Notes under the pieces: generated by a model | What the model saw: the letters and a program-made list of their open reading frames with translations, nothing else | What the model was told of the DNA's origin: nothing | Databases searched by the model: none | Made by a program: the position numbers and the translations under genes | Assembly: GCF_009708175.1 (NCBI RefSeq) | Contig: NZ_WMBB01000001.1 | Span: 620,001 to 684,000 of the forward strand | From: Nocardia aurantiaca | GTDB lineage: Bacteria > Actinomycetota > Actinomycetes > Mycobacteriales > Mycobacteriaceae | Length of the DNA stretch: 64,000 bases | Direction: 5' to 3' | Shown here: positions 25,672 to 34,069 of the stretch, piece by piece | Position numbering within the stretch: position 1 is the first letter of the stretch | Layout: the number at the start of each line of letters is the position of its first letter

Positions 25672-26550
25672 ATGGGTGCACTCGACGGGCGGGTCGCCAT
25701 CATCACCGGGGCCGGACGCGGCATCGGCCGTGAGCACGCGCTGTTGTTCGCCCGGGAGGGCGCGGCGGTCGTGGTGAACGACCTCGGCGGCAGCAATGCC
25801 GGTGAGGGCATGGACACCGGGCCGGCGCACGAGGTCACGGCCGAGATCGTCGCCGCAGGGGGGCGCGCGATCGCCAACACCGACAACGTGGCCGACTGGC
25901 AGGGCGCGAAGAACCTGGTGGAGCAGGCTGTTTCGGAGTTCGGACGGCTCGATGTCGTGGTGAACAACGCGGGCATCCTGCGCGACGCCTTCGTGGCGGG
26001 CATGGACGAGTCGCAGTGGGACGCGGTGCTGGCGGTGCACCTGAAGGGGCACGCGGCGGTGCTGCGGCACGCGGCCGGGTACTGGAAGGAACAGTCCAAG
26101 GCGGGCAATCAGCCCAACGCCGCGGTGATCAATACCGCGTCGGCGTCGGGCACCACGATCCCCAATGCCGGGCAGGCGAATTACGGTGCGGCCAAGGCCG
26201 GTATCGCCGCGCTCACCCTGGTAGCCGCCGATGAGCTGGCCCGCTACGGCGTGCGCGTGAACGCCATCGCGCCGATCGCCCGCACCCGGCTCACCCTGGC
26301 CACCCCCGGCATGGGTGAGATGATGGCGGCGCAGCAGGCCGGTCTGGAAGAAGGCGAGTTCGATGCCTTCAGTCCGGCCAATATCTCCCCGCTGGTGGCG
26401 TATCTCGCCAGCGAGAAGTGCCCGATCACCGGCAAGGTGTTCGCGGTACAGGGCGGCGCGATCTCCGAACTGGCGGGCTGGCACGACGTGAAGACCATCG
26501 AGACCGAGGGCCCCTGGTCCATCGACGATATCGCCCGGCGACTGCCGTAA
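25672..26550 (+). CDS. SDR, (3R)-hydroxyacyl-CoA dehydrogenase-like
   Basis: 292 residues. Cofactor motif TGAGRGIG near residue 12, VVNDLGGSNAGEG, VVNNAGILRDAF near 97, and YGAAKAGI as the active Tyr-x3-Lys. The long loop after VNDLGG and the end ELAGWHDVKTIETEGPWS are typical of the bacterial homologues of HSD17B4 (MFE-2 dehydrogenase domain). It would oxidise the (3R)-hydroxyacyl-CoA made by the MaoC-type hydratase just upstream. GAGAAGGAG precedes the ATG. Confidence 0.88.
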   Translation: MGALDGRVAIITGAGRGIGREHALLFAREGAAVVVNDLGGSNAGEGMDTGPAHEVTAEIVAAGGRAIANTDNVADWQGAKNLVEQAVSEFGRLDVVVNNAGILRDAFVAGMDESQWDAVLAVHLKGHAAVLRHAAGYWKEQSKAGNQPNAAVINTASASGTTIPNAGQANYGAAKAGIAALTLVAADELARYGVRVNAIAPIARTRLTLATPGMGEMMAAQQAGLEEGEFDAFSPANISPLVAYLASEKCPITGKVFAVQGGAISELAGWHDVKTIETEGPWSIDDIARRLP

Positions 26551-26568
26551 TCAGAAAGGCGGACAACG

Positions 26569-27834
26569 ATGTTCGAATGGTCCGAGACCGATGAGCTGGT
26601 CCGCGGCGCGGTGCGCGGCTTCATCGACAAGGAGGTGCGCCCGCATCTGGACGCCCTCGACAGCGGCGAGATGCTGCCGTATCCCATCATCCGGAAGCTG
26701 TTCGCCGAGTTCGGCATCGATGCGCTGGGCTCGGAGGCTGTCGCCAAACTGCTTGCCAGGCAACGGAAGCGGGAGGAGGCGCGCACCGCCGGGGAGCCGC
26801 TACCGGAGAAGAAGGACGCCCCGGCCGGCGACGGCGGGCCGTTCTCCGGGCAGGAATCGCTGATGGCGGTGCTGGTCAGCGAACTGTCCGGGGTATGCAT
26901 GGGCCTTGTCACCGCCATGGGCGTCAGCATCGGTCTCGGGGCCACCACCATCCTGTCGCGCGGCACCCTGGCCCAGAAACAACGCTGGCTGGCCGACATC
27001 GTGACCATGAAGAAGGTCGCGGCGTGGGCGATCACGGAACCGGATTCGGGCTCGGACGCCTTCGGTGGCATGAAGACCTACGTCCGCCGAGACGGCGAGG
27101 ACTACATCCTCAACGGCCAGAAGACCTTCATCACCAACGGCCCCTACGCCGACACCGTCATCGTCTACGCCAAGCTCGACGAGGGCGACGGCGCCGACAA
27201 GCGGGAACGCAGGGTGCTGACCTTCGTGCTCGACAAGGGCATGGAGGGCTTCACCCAGGGCAAGCCGTTCAAGAAGATGGGCCTGCACTCCTCACCCACG
27301 GGCGAATTGTTCTTCGACAATGTGCGATTGAGCCGCGACCGCCTGCTGGGTGAAACCGAGCGGCACGAGGGCGGCGACGGCCGCGAGAGCGCCCGTTCGA
27401 GTTTCACCGCCGAGCGCATCGGCGTGGCCTTCATGGCGCTGGGGATTGTCAACGAATGCCACCGGCTCTGTGTGGATTACGCCAAGACACGCAAGCTCTG
27501 GGGTCAGGAGATCGGCCGGTTCCAACTGGTTCAGCTCAAACTGGCCAGGATGGAGATCGCGCGAATCAACATCCAGAACATGGTCTTCCATGCCCTGGAA
27601 CGTTCCCGCGCGGGCAAACCGCCCACCCTGGCCGAGGCGTCGGCGATGAAGCTCTACTGCTCCGAGACCGCCACCGAGGTTGCCATGGACGCCGTCCAGC
27701 TCTTCGGCGGCAACGGGTACATGTCCGAATACCACGTCGAACAGCTGGCCCGCGACGCCAAATCCCTCATGATCTACGCGGGCAGCAACGAAATCCAGGT
27801 GACCCACGTGGCCAAGGGATTGCTCGCCTACTAG
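26569..27834 (+). CDS. Acyl-CoA dehydrogenase
   Basis: 421 residues, standard ACAD length with a short extra loop (residues 64-95, charged, KREEARTAGEPLPEKK). FAD/substrate signatures: AWAITEPDSGSDAFGG, ILNGQKTFITNGPYAD, and the C-terminal FGGNGYMSEYHVEQLARDAK and IYAGSNEIQVTHVAKGL. It makes the trans-2-enoyl-CoA used by the hydratase. Last gene of the operon, 18 bp after the SDR stop, followed at once by a strong terminator. Together the operon can carry out a full beta-oxidation turn. Confidence 0.92.
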   Translation: MFEWSETDELVRGAVRGFIDKEVRPHLDALDSGEMLPYPIIRKLFAEFGIDALGSEAVAKLLARQRKREEARTAGEPLPEKKDAPAGDGGPFSGQESLMAVLVSELSGVCMGLVTAMGVSIGLGATTILSRGTLAQKQRWLADIVTMKKVAAWAITEPDSGSDAFGGMKTYVRRDGEDYILNGQKTFITNGPYADTVIVYAKLDEGDGADKRERRVLTFVLDKGMEGFTQGKPFKKMGLHSSPTGELFFDNVRLSRDRLLGETERHEGGDGRESARSSFTAERIGVAFMALGIVNECHRLCVDYAKTRKLWGQEIGRFQLVQLKLARMEIARINIQNMVFHALERSRAGKPPTLAEASAMKLYCSETATEVAMDAVQLFGGNGYMSEYHVEQLARDAKSLMIYAGSNEIQVTHVAKGLLAY

Positions 27835-27847
27835 GCGTGCGTGAAGG

Positions 27848-27882
27848 TCCGGGGCCGCCCAGTCGCCGGTGGCGGCCCCGGA
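27848..27882 (+). terminator. Terminator of the beta-oxidation operon
   Basis: TCCGGGGCCGCC pairs exactly with GGCGGCCCCGGA over an 11-nt loop, 13 bp after the acyl-CoA dehydrogenase stop. Confidence 0.75.
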
Positions 27883-27945
27883 CGCGCACGCTCCGAACGG
27901 GTTCACGGGACGGAGACGGGGCGCAGGCAGCTCTCCAGCGGCAGG

Positions 27946-28226
27946 ATGATGGAGCAGACGGGCTCGCCACCGAGCCCGTATTCGCCGAGTTCGGGTACGA
28001 CGGAGGCGGTTACGGGTGGGCGGGGGTGGCTCGGACCGCGGTGATGACACAGGAGCCCGGGCTGGGGGAGCGGGTGAACTTCGACCCCGAGGCCGGAATG
28101 TTCGTCGCGTACGGACAGGACGCGGAGGCGCTGCGGCGGCTCGGCGCCCTACTGCGGGACGCGATGGCGGATCCGGCCGTATTGCGCAGGCTCATCGCCG
28201 CCGGAGATCCGGAGTGGTTCGACTGA
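27946..28226 (+). pseudogene. Imm51-like immunity protein, truncated or frameshifted
   Basis: The frame ending at 28226 encodes VFAEFGYDGGGYGWAGVA, GERVNFDPEAGMFVAYGQD and ALRRLGALLRDAMADP, which match my memory of the second half of Imm51-type immunity proteins (polymorphic toxin inhibitors of about 110-130 residues). The expected N-terminal half is not in this frame; a plausible piece (ETGRRQLSSGRMMEQ) lies one frame away at 27915-27960. The only in-frame start (GTG 27837) would read through the terminator hairpin. I therefore call it a broken or degraded gene. No cognate toxin is seen nearby. Confidence 0.5.
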
Positions 28227-28285
28227 GCGGCACCCGCTGATCACGGGATTCGATCGCGATCAGTGAGTGCCGCAGGGTTCGTCCG

Positions 28286-29104
28286 TCAGGGCTTGCGGGA
28301 TAGGGCAGCGGAGATGAGCTGTTGCCAGACGCTGAGATCGTGGTGGTCGCCGCCGATGCGGGCCACGCCCTCGGCGGTGGGTTCCGGGCGCCAGAGCGAG
28401 CAGGGGACCAGACCGGGTTCGAGTATTTCGAGATCGCCGAAGAGAGCGAGGATCTCCTCGTCGGTGCGCCAGCGGCCGCGGCCGAAGGTGGACTGCAGTT
28501 TCTGCTCGGCGACCCGGGTCTCCTCGTTGAAGCCGGAGCGGAAATGGGAGATGTAGACCATGCTGCAGGAGGAGATCTGGTCGGCCCAGTAGCGGACCAC
28601 CTGCTCGGGCTTCTCGTCATTGTTGAGGTGGTGCAGGATGGCGCTGAAGACCACGGCCACCGGCTGCGTGAAGTCGATGAGCCGCTCCACTTCCGGATGG
28701 TGTCGGATGGCTTCCGAATCGCGCAGGTCGGCCTGGATCACAGTGGTGTTCGCGTCGGTCTCCAGGATCGCGCGGCCGTGCGCCAGCACGATGGGGTCAT
28801 TGTCGACGTAGACCACGTGCGGCTCGGACCGGTGCCGCTGCGCCACCTGGTGCACATTGGCGGCGGTGGGCAGGCCGCTGCCGATGTCGACGAACTGCTC
28901 GATACCGGCCCGCGACATCTCGCCGATGGCGCGGACAAGGCAATTGCGATTCGCGTACGCGATATCCACCGAACCGGGCAGGTCCTTGATGAAGAAGTCC
29001 CCGACCTCCCGGTCTGCGGCATAGTTGTCCTTGCCGCCCAGGAGATAGTCGTATACCCGAGCGATGCTGGGCTTGGACTGGTCGACCCGCGGTTGTTCCG
29101 TCAT
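28286..29104 (-). CDS. SAM-dependent methyltransferase (DUF574 type)
   Basis: 272 residues of the actinobacterial S-adenosyl methyltransferase family formerly DUF574. Marks: KPSIARVYDYLLGGKDNYAA at the N-terminus, the SAM motif FVDIGSGLPTAANVH, YVDNDPIVLAHGRA, and VFSAILHHL. Members are numerous in Streptomyces and Nocardia, and most have no known substrate. The start at MTEQPRVDQ is preceded by GGAG; the in-frame extension upstream crosses a dispersed repeat and was rejected. It stands alone. Confidence 0.88.
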   Translation of the reverse strand: MTEQPRVDQSKPSIARVYDYLLGGKDNYAADREVGDFFIKDLPGSVDIAYANRNCLVRAIGEMSRAGIEQFVDIGSGLPTAANVHQVAQRHRSEPHVVYVDNDPIVLAHGRAILETDANTTVIQADLRDSEAIRHHPEVERLIDFTQPVAVVFSAILHHLNNDEKPEQVVRYWADQISSCSMVYISHFRSGFNEETRVAEQKLQSTFGRGRWRTDEEILALFGDLEILEPGLVPCSLWRPEPTAEGVARIGGDHHDLSVWQQLISAALSRKP

Positions 29105-29129
29105 TCTCCACACCCTGTCGATCTGAAAT

Positions 29130-29290
29130 TGGCCTCCGCGTCGCTCCCGGCGGGTTCGCGGCCAAGCGCGGGGAGGCGGAGCGAAGGTCTCGTTCTTCCC
29201 TGCCCGCGCTCCTCCGCCTCGCTCCCTGGCTTCGCTCGGTCCGGAACGAGCGCTCCATAGACCTGCGCTTGGGCCGCGAACCTGGCGACG
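29130..29290. repeat. Dispersed intergenic repeat, copy A
   Basis: GC-rich intergenic block sharing the ordered words GGGTTCGCGGCCA, AGGTCTCG-TTCTTCCCT, CCTCCGCCTC and GGGCCGCGAACC with copies at 35800-35985 (inverted) and 59388-59525. Arms GGTTCGCGGCC and GGCCGCGAACC make the block roughly self-complementary. Function unknown. Confidence 0.55.
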
Positions 29291-29388
29291 CGGATCAGTC
29301 GTAATCCTATGCACATGAACGAGTTCCGGTGCACGGTTCCAGGTAAAGAAGCCGGGTGTGCCAGGGAGTGTGGGCGATTCGGGAATAG

Positions 29389-30243
29389 TCAGACGGCCCG
29401 CAGGTGGGTGCGGCTGGCGTAGACGTGCTCGGCGATGAGGGTCGCGATGCGGTCGGGCGCCTCGAGCATGGGAACGTGACCGACGCCGTGGACGAGGATG
29501 CGGTCCGCCGACTCCGGCAGCTCATCCAGGAAACGCCGGGCGTACAAGCGATTCGGGATGATCCGGTCATGCTCGCACATGAGCAGCCGCACAGGCGTGC
29601 GCAGCGTGGCCAGATGCTCGAGCGCGGGGAATCGCAGGCCGCTCACCAGCATCGGAAGTGTGGCTCTGCAGTGCATGGCCGAGGTGATGGCGGCCTCGAT
29701 GGCCGCCCGCGAGGCCGCTTCGGTGTTCTTGGCGAGCAGCAGCGCCACCGCCTGTCGCACGAGTCCGCTGTAGGCGATGGCGGCCGGCAGACGCTTGCCG
29801 ATCTCCAGGAACGGCACCAGCGACAGGAACTTCAATCCCACCCGGAGTTGCAGCGCGGAGGGGTTTTGCCAGCCGCCCGCCGGTGCGATAGCGGTGAGGG
29901 TGCGGGCCCGGCCCCGGCGGGCCAGTTCGAAGCCCACCCAGCCGCCGAGCGAATTGCCCGCGATATGGCAAGTGCGCCAGCCGATCTCGTCGAGCTGGTC
30001 CTCCACCCGGTCGGCAAGGGCACTGACATCGAGGTACCAGCCCTCGAGATCGGGGCCGCCCCAGTGCCCGGTGAAGGCCGGAGCGAACACTTCGCAATGG
30101 CTCGACATGCGTTGTGCCACCTGCTCCCAGCAATGCGGGGACATCATGAATCCGTGCAGCAGGAGCAGTGGTTCACCGGAGCCGGTGTGGAGCGCGCGGA
30201 TGGGCGCGGGCGGGGCGGTGGGCCTGGTGGTGCCTGACGTCAT
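29389..30243 (-). CDS. Alpha/beta hydrolase
   Basis: 284 residues. Oxyanion-hole HGF in LLLLHGFMMSPHCWEQV, nucleophile elbow HIAGNSLGGWVGFELA (Ser near 101), Asp in LLMCEHDRIIP and His in HGVGHVPMLEAP. The substrate is unknown; relatives include esterases, haloperoxidase-like enzymes and C-C hydrolases. GGAAGGGG lies before the ATG at 30243. Divergent from xthA with 69 bp between starts. Confidence 0.87.
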   Translation of the reverse strand: MTSGTTRPTAPPAPIRALHTGSGEPLLLLHGFMMSPHCWEQVAQRMSSHCEVFAPAFTGHWGGPDLEGWYLDVSALADRVEDQLDEIGWRTCHIAGNSLGGWVGFELARRGRARTLTAIAPAGGWQNPSALQLRVGLKFLSLVPFLEIGKRLPAAIAYSGLVRQAVALLLAKNTEAASRAAIEAAITSAMHCRATLPMLVSGLRFPALEHLATLRTPVRLLMCEHDRIIPNRLYARRFLDELPESADRILVHGVGHVPMLEAPDRIATLIAEHVYASRTHLRAV

Positions 30244-30312
30244 CGTCGTCACCCCTTCCTGGACCTCGATGTCCGTGAAGAGAGTCGGTAAGCCGCATTG
30301 TACGGTCGTGAA

Positions 30313-31119
30313 GTGGCGAAAATCATCAGTACGTGCAACGTGAACGGGGTGCGCGCCGCGGCGGGCAAGGGACTGCTCGAGTGGCTGGCGGCTACCGAGG
30401 CCGATATCGTCTGTCTGCAGGAGACTCGGGCGACCGATGAGCAAACGCGTAGCGCGTTGGCGCCCGCGCTGGACGCCGGATGGTTTCTCAGCCATGCCGA
30501 GCCGGGTCTGAAAGGCCGTGCGGGCGTGGCCATCCTGTCCCGGCACCAGCCCGATGCGGTCCGGGTCGGAGTGGGCCTGTTCCAGGACGGAACCTGGACT
30601 CCCGTCGCGGAATTCGCCACGCTGGGCCGCTATGTCGAGGCCGATTTCGACGATCTCACCATCGCCAGCGTCTACGTCCACACCGGCGAGGCCGACACAC
30701 CGTTGCAGGACGAGAAGTACCGATTCCTGGACGCCATCGGCGCGCGGATGCTGGCTCACGACGGTCAGTTCGTGATCATGGGTGACTGGAATGTCGCCCA
30801 TACCGAGCTCGATATCAAGAACTGGAAGGGCAACGTCAAGAACGCCGGCTTCCTGCCGCGGGAACGGGCGTGGGTGTCGTCCATGCTGGCCGCCGGCTAC
30901 GCGGACGTGGTGCGCGATGTGCACCCGGGCGTGCCGGGCCCCTACAGCTGGCACTCCTACCGTGGCCGCGCCTTCGATAATGACGCGGGATGGCGCATCG
31001 ATTACCAGTTGGCGCGCGGCGAGATCGCCACCCGCGCCAAGCAGGCCGTCGTGGAGAAGGCCGCGACCTATGCCGAACGCTGGTCCGATCACGCGCCCGT
31101 GACGGTGCAGTACCGATGA
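30313..31119 (+). CDS. xthA: Exodeoxyribonuclease III (AP endonuclease)
   Basis: 268 residues, standard ExoIII length. Marks in order: STCNVNGVRAAAGKGLLEWL, VCLQETR (catalytic Glu), SVYVHTGEA, GDWNVAHTELD (Asp/Asn pair), WRIDYQLA and WSDHAPVTVQY (catalytic His). It cuts the backbone at abasic sites in base-excision repair and trims 3' ends. The GTG at 30313 (VAKIISTCNVNG) is the likely start. Its stop overlaps the start of a secreted RNase gene by 4 bp, an unusual partner that suggests co-transcription only. Confidence 0.93.
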   Translation: MAKIISTCNVNGVRAAAGKGLLEWLAATEADIVCLQETRATDEQTRSALAPALDAGWFLSHAEPGLKGRAGVAILSRHQPDAVRVGVGLFQDGTWTPVAEFATLGRYVEADFDDLTIASVYVHTGEADTPLQDEKYRFLDAIGARMLAHDGQFVIMGDWNVAHTELDIKNWKGNVKNAGFLPRERAWVSSMLAAGYADVVRDVHPGVPGPYSWHSYRGRAFDNDAGWRIDYQLARGEIATRAKQAVVEKAATYAERWSDHAPVTVQYR

Positions 31120-31619
31120 AGCAGCCGACCAGGAAGACGAGCGCCTGGCTGACGCTGGGCGTGGCCGTGCTGCTGCTGATCGTCGCCATCGTCGCCAATC
31201 GCATCAACGACCATCCCCGCGACACCGGCAGCGCCAAACCCGTTGCCACCTCGACGGTCCGGACGACCGTCAAGCCTGGCGGCGCCACACCGGCCCCCGG
31301 CATCGTCAACCAATCCGCGCCGCCGTCCAAGGTCGCCGGCGTGCCCGACCGCGCGTACCAGACGCTGGTGGAGATCGACGCCGGGCGCTGGCCGGGTTCG
31401 GCCGATGCCCCGGGCACGCACGGCGGAGACACCTGGAACAACCGGGACGGCACGCTGCCCCGGAAGGACGCTTCCGGCAAGGCCATCACCTATCAGGAAT
31501 GGGATGTCAATCCCAAGCAGCCTGGCCAGACCCGCGATGCCGAGCGCATCGTCACCGGCAGCGACGGGTCGGCGTATTACACGGGGGACCACTACAAAAC
31601 CTTCACGAGGATGCGCTGA
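31116..31619 (+). CDS. Guanyl-specific RNase (barnase/RNase Sa type), membrane-anchored or secreted
   Basis: 167 residues: an N-terminal hydrophobic helix (AWLTLGVAVLLLIVAIVA), a Pro/Thr-rich linker, then an RNase Sa-like domain from about residue 78. Catalytic positions align from memory: Glu in ITYQEWDVN, Arg in RDAERIVTGSDG and His in YYTGDHYKTF. These enzymes cut RNA after G. The start overlaps the xthA stop by 4 bp, and the barstar-like gene begins at the base after its stop, so enzyme and inhibitor are made together. The helix may be an uncleaved anchor or a signal peptide. Confidence 0.87.
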   Translation: MKQPTRKTSAWLTLGVAVLLLIVAIVANRINDHPRDTGSAKPVATSTVRTTVKPGGATPAPGIVNQSAPPSKVAGVPDRAYQTLVEIDAGRWPGSADAPGTHGGDTWNNRDGTLPRKDASGKAITYQEWDVNPKQPGQTRDAERIVTGSDGSAYYTGDHYKTFTRMR

Positions 31620-32126
31620 ATGCCCGAGCCGATGCCGCTGTCGCAGTTCCTCTCCGCTCCCGCCGACGATGTCACCGAGCGCCGGGCGCCCGCCCCGGTG
31701 CTCGGTGTGCTGCCGATCGGCGCGGCCGAATTCTCCGGTGTCCGATACCGGATTCCGGACGGCTATCTCGCCCGTGAGGTACGCGGCCGCAAGATGCGCA
31801 CGGTCGCCGAGGTTTTCGACGAGTTCGCCGCGGCCTTCCAATTCCCCTACTATTTCGGGGAGAACAAGGACGCCTTCGACGAATGCCTGCGCGATCTCGA
31901 CGAATTCGTCGGCGCCGCAATGGGGTACGTGGTCGTGGTCCGCAATGCGGCGCTCATGCTCGATCGACAGCCGGACGAACGGGCCTGGTTCGCCGAGGCC
32001 GTGGCCGATGCCGCGGCCAGCTGGGACAGACGCGGCATTCCCTTCCGGGTGGTGCTCCAGGACGCCGCGCCGCCCGGATTGCCGGTGGTGCTCCTGTGTT
32101 TGGACCCCGAAGCCGAGAATCCTTGA
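31620..32126 (+). CDS. Barstar-family ribonuclease inhibitor
   Basis: 168 residues. The C-terminal two-thirds has the barstar pattern: GRKMRTVAEVFDEFAAAF, FPYYFGENKDAFDECLRDLD (the family's helix that plugs the RNase active site), VVVVRNAALML and a final strand VVLLCLD. It has no signal peptide, so it should protect the cytoplasm from the RNase coded immediately upstream. Zero-base spacing with the RNase stop indicates coupling. The N-terminal 40 residues are an extension relative to barstar. Confidence 0.88.
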   Translation: MPEPMPLSQFLSAPADDVTERRAPAPVLGVLPIGAAEFSGVRYRIPDGYLAREVRGRKMRTVAEVFDEFAAAFQFPYYFGENKDAFDECLRDLDEFVGAAMGYVVVVRNAALMLDRQPDERAWFAEAVADAAASWDRRGIPFRVVLQDAAPPGLPVVLLCLDPEAENP

Positions 32127-32240
32127 TTCACCGGAGTTTCCACCCCAGTTAACCTGCGGTCGAACAAAACTGTCCTGGACGCTGCAATGGTTCCGCTATG
32201 CGATCGCGGTAGACGCGATCCGGATAGACCTGGAGGTTCC

Positions 32241-33869
32241 ATGCCCGCCTCGGCCCGCCCTCGCTTCGGCCGACGAAGCCGCGCCGCCGCCGCGTTCGCC
32301 GCGCTGGTCGCGCTGAGCGCCACCTCATGTTCGTCGTCGTCCGACAAGGTCGCCGCGGACACCGACACCACGACCCCGATCAAGCACGTGGTGGTGATCT
32401 TCCAGGAGAACGTCTCCTTCGACCACTACTTCGGCACCTACCCGACCGCCGCCAACACCGACGGCACCACGTTCACGGCCCTGCCGAACACGCCGAAGAT
32501 CGACGGCCTCACGCCGGACCTGCTCACCAAGAACCCCAACAAGGCCCAGCCCGTCCGCCTCGGCGGTCCGAACCAGCAGGTCACGTGCGACCAGGACCAC
32601 GAGTACAAGGACGAACAGCTCGCCCTCGACGGCGGCAAGATGGACCAGTTCGTCGAGCACACCAACGTGTCCGAGGGCAAGTCCTGCAAGGCGCCGGTCT
32701 ACGGCCCGCCGAGCCTGGTCATGGGCTACTACGACGGTAACTCGGTGACCGCGCTGTGGAACTACGCCCAGCACTACGCCATGAGCGACAACTCCTGGAC
32801 CACCACCTTCGGCCCGTCCACCGTGGGCGCGCTGAACCTGGTCGCGGGCCAGACCCACGGCGTCACCAAGATGGAGCCGCCGAAGCCCGGCCAGCCCTTC
32901 CCCGCGGATACCGTGCTGGAGAACGCCGGCAATGGCCAGGGCACCGTGGTCGGCGACCCGCAGCCCTACGGTGACGACTGCTCCAACCGCGACACCGTCC
33001 AGATGTCGGGCACCACCATCGGCGATCTGCTCACCAAGAAGGGCGTCAGCTGGGGCTTCTTCCAGGGTGGCTTCAAGCCCACGGACACCAAGGACGGCAA
33101 GGCCGTCTGCGGCGCCACCCACAATGTCGGTGCGGCGCTGGGCGGTACCGGCAAGACCGGTGACAAGGCGTGGGATACCAAGGGCGACTACATCCCCCAC
33201 CACGAGCCGTTCCAGTACTACCCGTCGACGGCCAACCCGCACCATCTGCCGCCGACCTCGGTCGACAAGATCGGCCACGATGATCAGGCCAACCACCAGT
33301 ACGACCTGACCGACTTCTGGGCCGCCGCCGACAAGGGCAACATGCCCGCCGTCAGCTATCTGAAGGCCCCCGGCTACCAGGACGGACACGCCGCCTACTC
33401 CGATCCGCTGGACGAGCAGCAGTTCCTGGTCGAAACCATCAACCACCTGCAGAAGCTGCCGGAGTGGAAGGACACGGCGGTCGTCATCGCCTACGACGAC
33501 TCCGACGGCTGGTACGACCACACCGCACCGAAGCTGGTCATGAACTCCGCCTCCGAGCAGGACGGCTACACCGGCCCCGGCGTCTGCGGTGACGCCAAGG
33601 CGAATCCGGCCAAGTACCAGGGCCGTTGCGGCTACGGCCAGCGTGTTCCGCTGCTGGTCGTCTCGCCCTACTCGAAGGCGAACTTCGTCGACCACAGCGT
33701 CACCGACCAGGCCTCGGTCCTGAAGTTCATCGAGGACAATTGGAAGACCGGTCGTATCGGCGACGACTCCTTCGACGAGAAGGCCGGCCCGCTGGACGCC
33801 ATGTTCGACTTCAAGGCCGCCGCGCAGCCCGCGCTGCGGCTCGACCCGAAGACCGGCGCCGCGAGCTGA
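32241..33869 (+). CDS. Secreted phospholipase C / acid phosphatase-like lipoprotein
   Basis: 542 residues of the bacterial phosphoesterase (phospholipase C, alkaline phosphatase-fold) family. A signal peptide ends in ALSATSCSSSS, so Cys may be lipidated. The metal/nucleophile region reads VVVIFQENVSFDHYFGTYP; later metal ligands are in VIAYDDSDGWYDHTAP, and GQRVPLLVVSPYSKANFV is a family signature. Members hydrolyse phospholipids or phosphomonoesters outside the membrane. GGAGG lies 5 nt before the ATG, and a terminator follows the stop. Confidence 0.88.
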   Translation: MPASARPRFGRRSRAAAAFAALVALSATSCSSSSDKVAADTDTTTPIKHVVVIFQENVSFDHYFGTYPTAANTDGTTFTALPNTPKIDGLTPDLLTKNPNKAQPVRLGGPNQQVTCDQDHEYKDEQLALDGGKMDQFVEHTNVSEGKSCKAPVYGPPSLVMGYYDGNSVTALWNYAQHYAMSDNSWTTTFGPSTVGALNLVAGQTHGVTKMEPPKPGQPFPADTVLENAGNGQGTVVGDPQPYGDDCSNRDTVQMSGTTIGDLLTKKGVSWGFFQGGFKPTDTKDGKAVCGATHNVGAALGGTGKTGDKAWDTKGDYIPHHEPFQYYPSTANPHHLPPTSVDKIGHDDQANHQYDLTDFWAAADKGNMPAVSYLKAPGYQDGHAAYSDPLDEQQFLVETINHLQKLPEWKDTAVVIAYDDSDGWYDHTAPKLVMNSASEQDGYTGPGVCGDAKANPAKYQGRCGYGQRVPLLVVSPYSKANFVDHSVTDQASVLKFIEDNWKTGRIGDDSFDEKAGPLDAMFDFKAAAQPALRLDPKTGAAS

Positions 33870-33884
33870 TCGCGCTCTCGTCGA

Positions 33885-33918
33885 CCGCCCGGCCTTTCCC
33901 GTGGAAAAGGCCGGGCGG
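33885..33918 (+). terminator. Intrinsic terminator after the phospholipase C-like gene
   Basis: CCGCCCGGCCTTT pairs exactly with AAAGGCCGGGCGG over an 8-nt loop, followed by TTTCGT. Confidence 0.85.
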
Positions 33919-34069
33919 TTTCGTATGCGGGCGCCCCGGAGAACTACAAGGCCGACTTGTCGAAAACCTCGGTGCTGGAATGGATGCCGCGGGCCACTAC
34001 CGATCGGCTACGCCGCGAACCCCACCGCTTCCCCCGCGCCGCGTTGCCGGACCGGGATCGAGACGCGGC

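Noticed and set aside
33920..34069. Peptide ENYKADLSKTSVLEWM in the gap after the phospholipase gene
   Set aside because: Reads protein-like for about 30 residues but has no start or family match; too short to call a gene relic.
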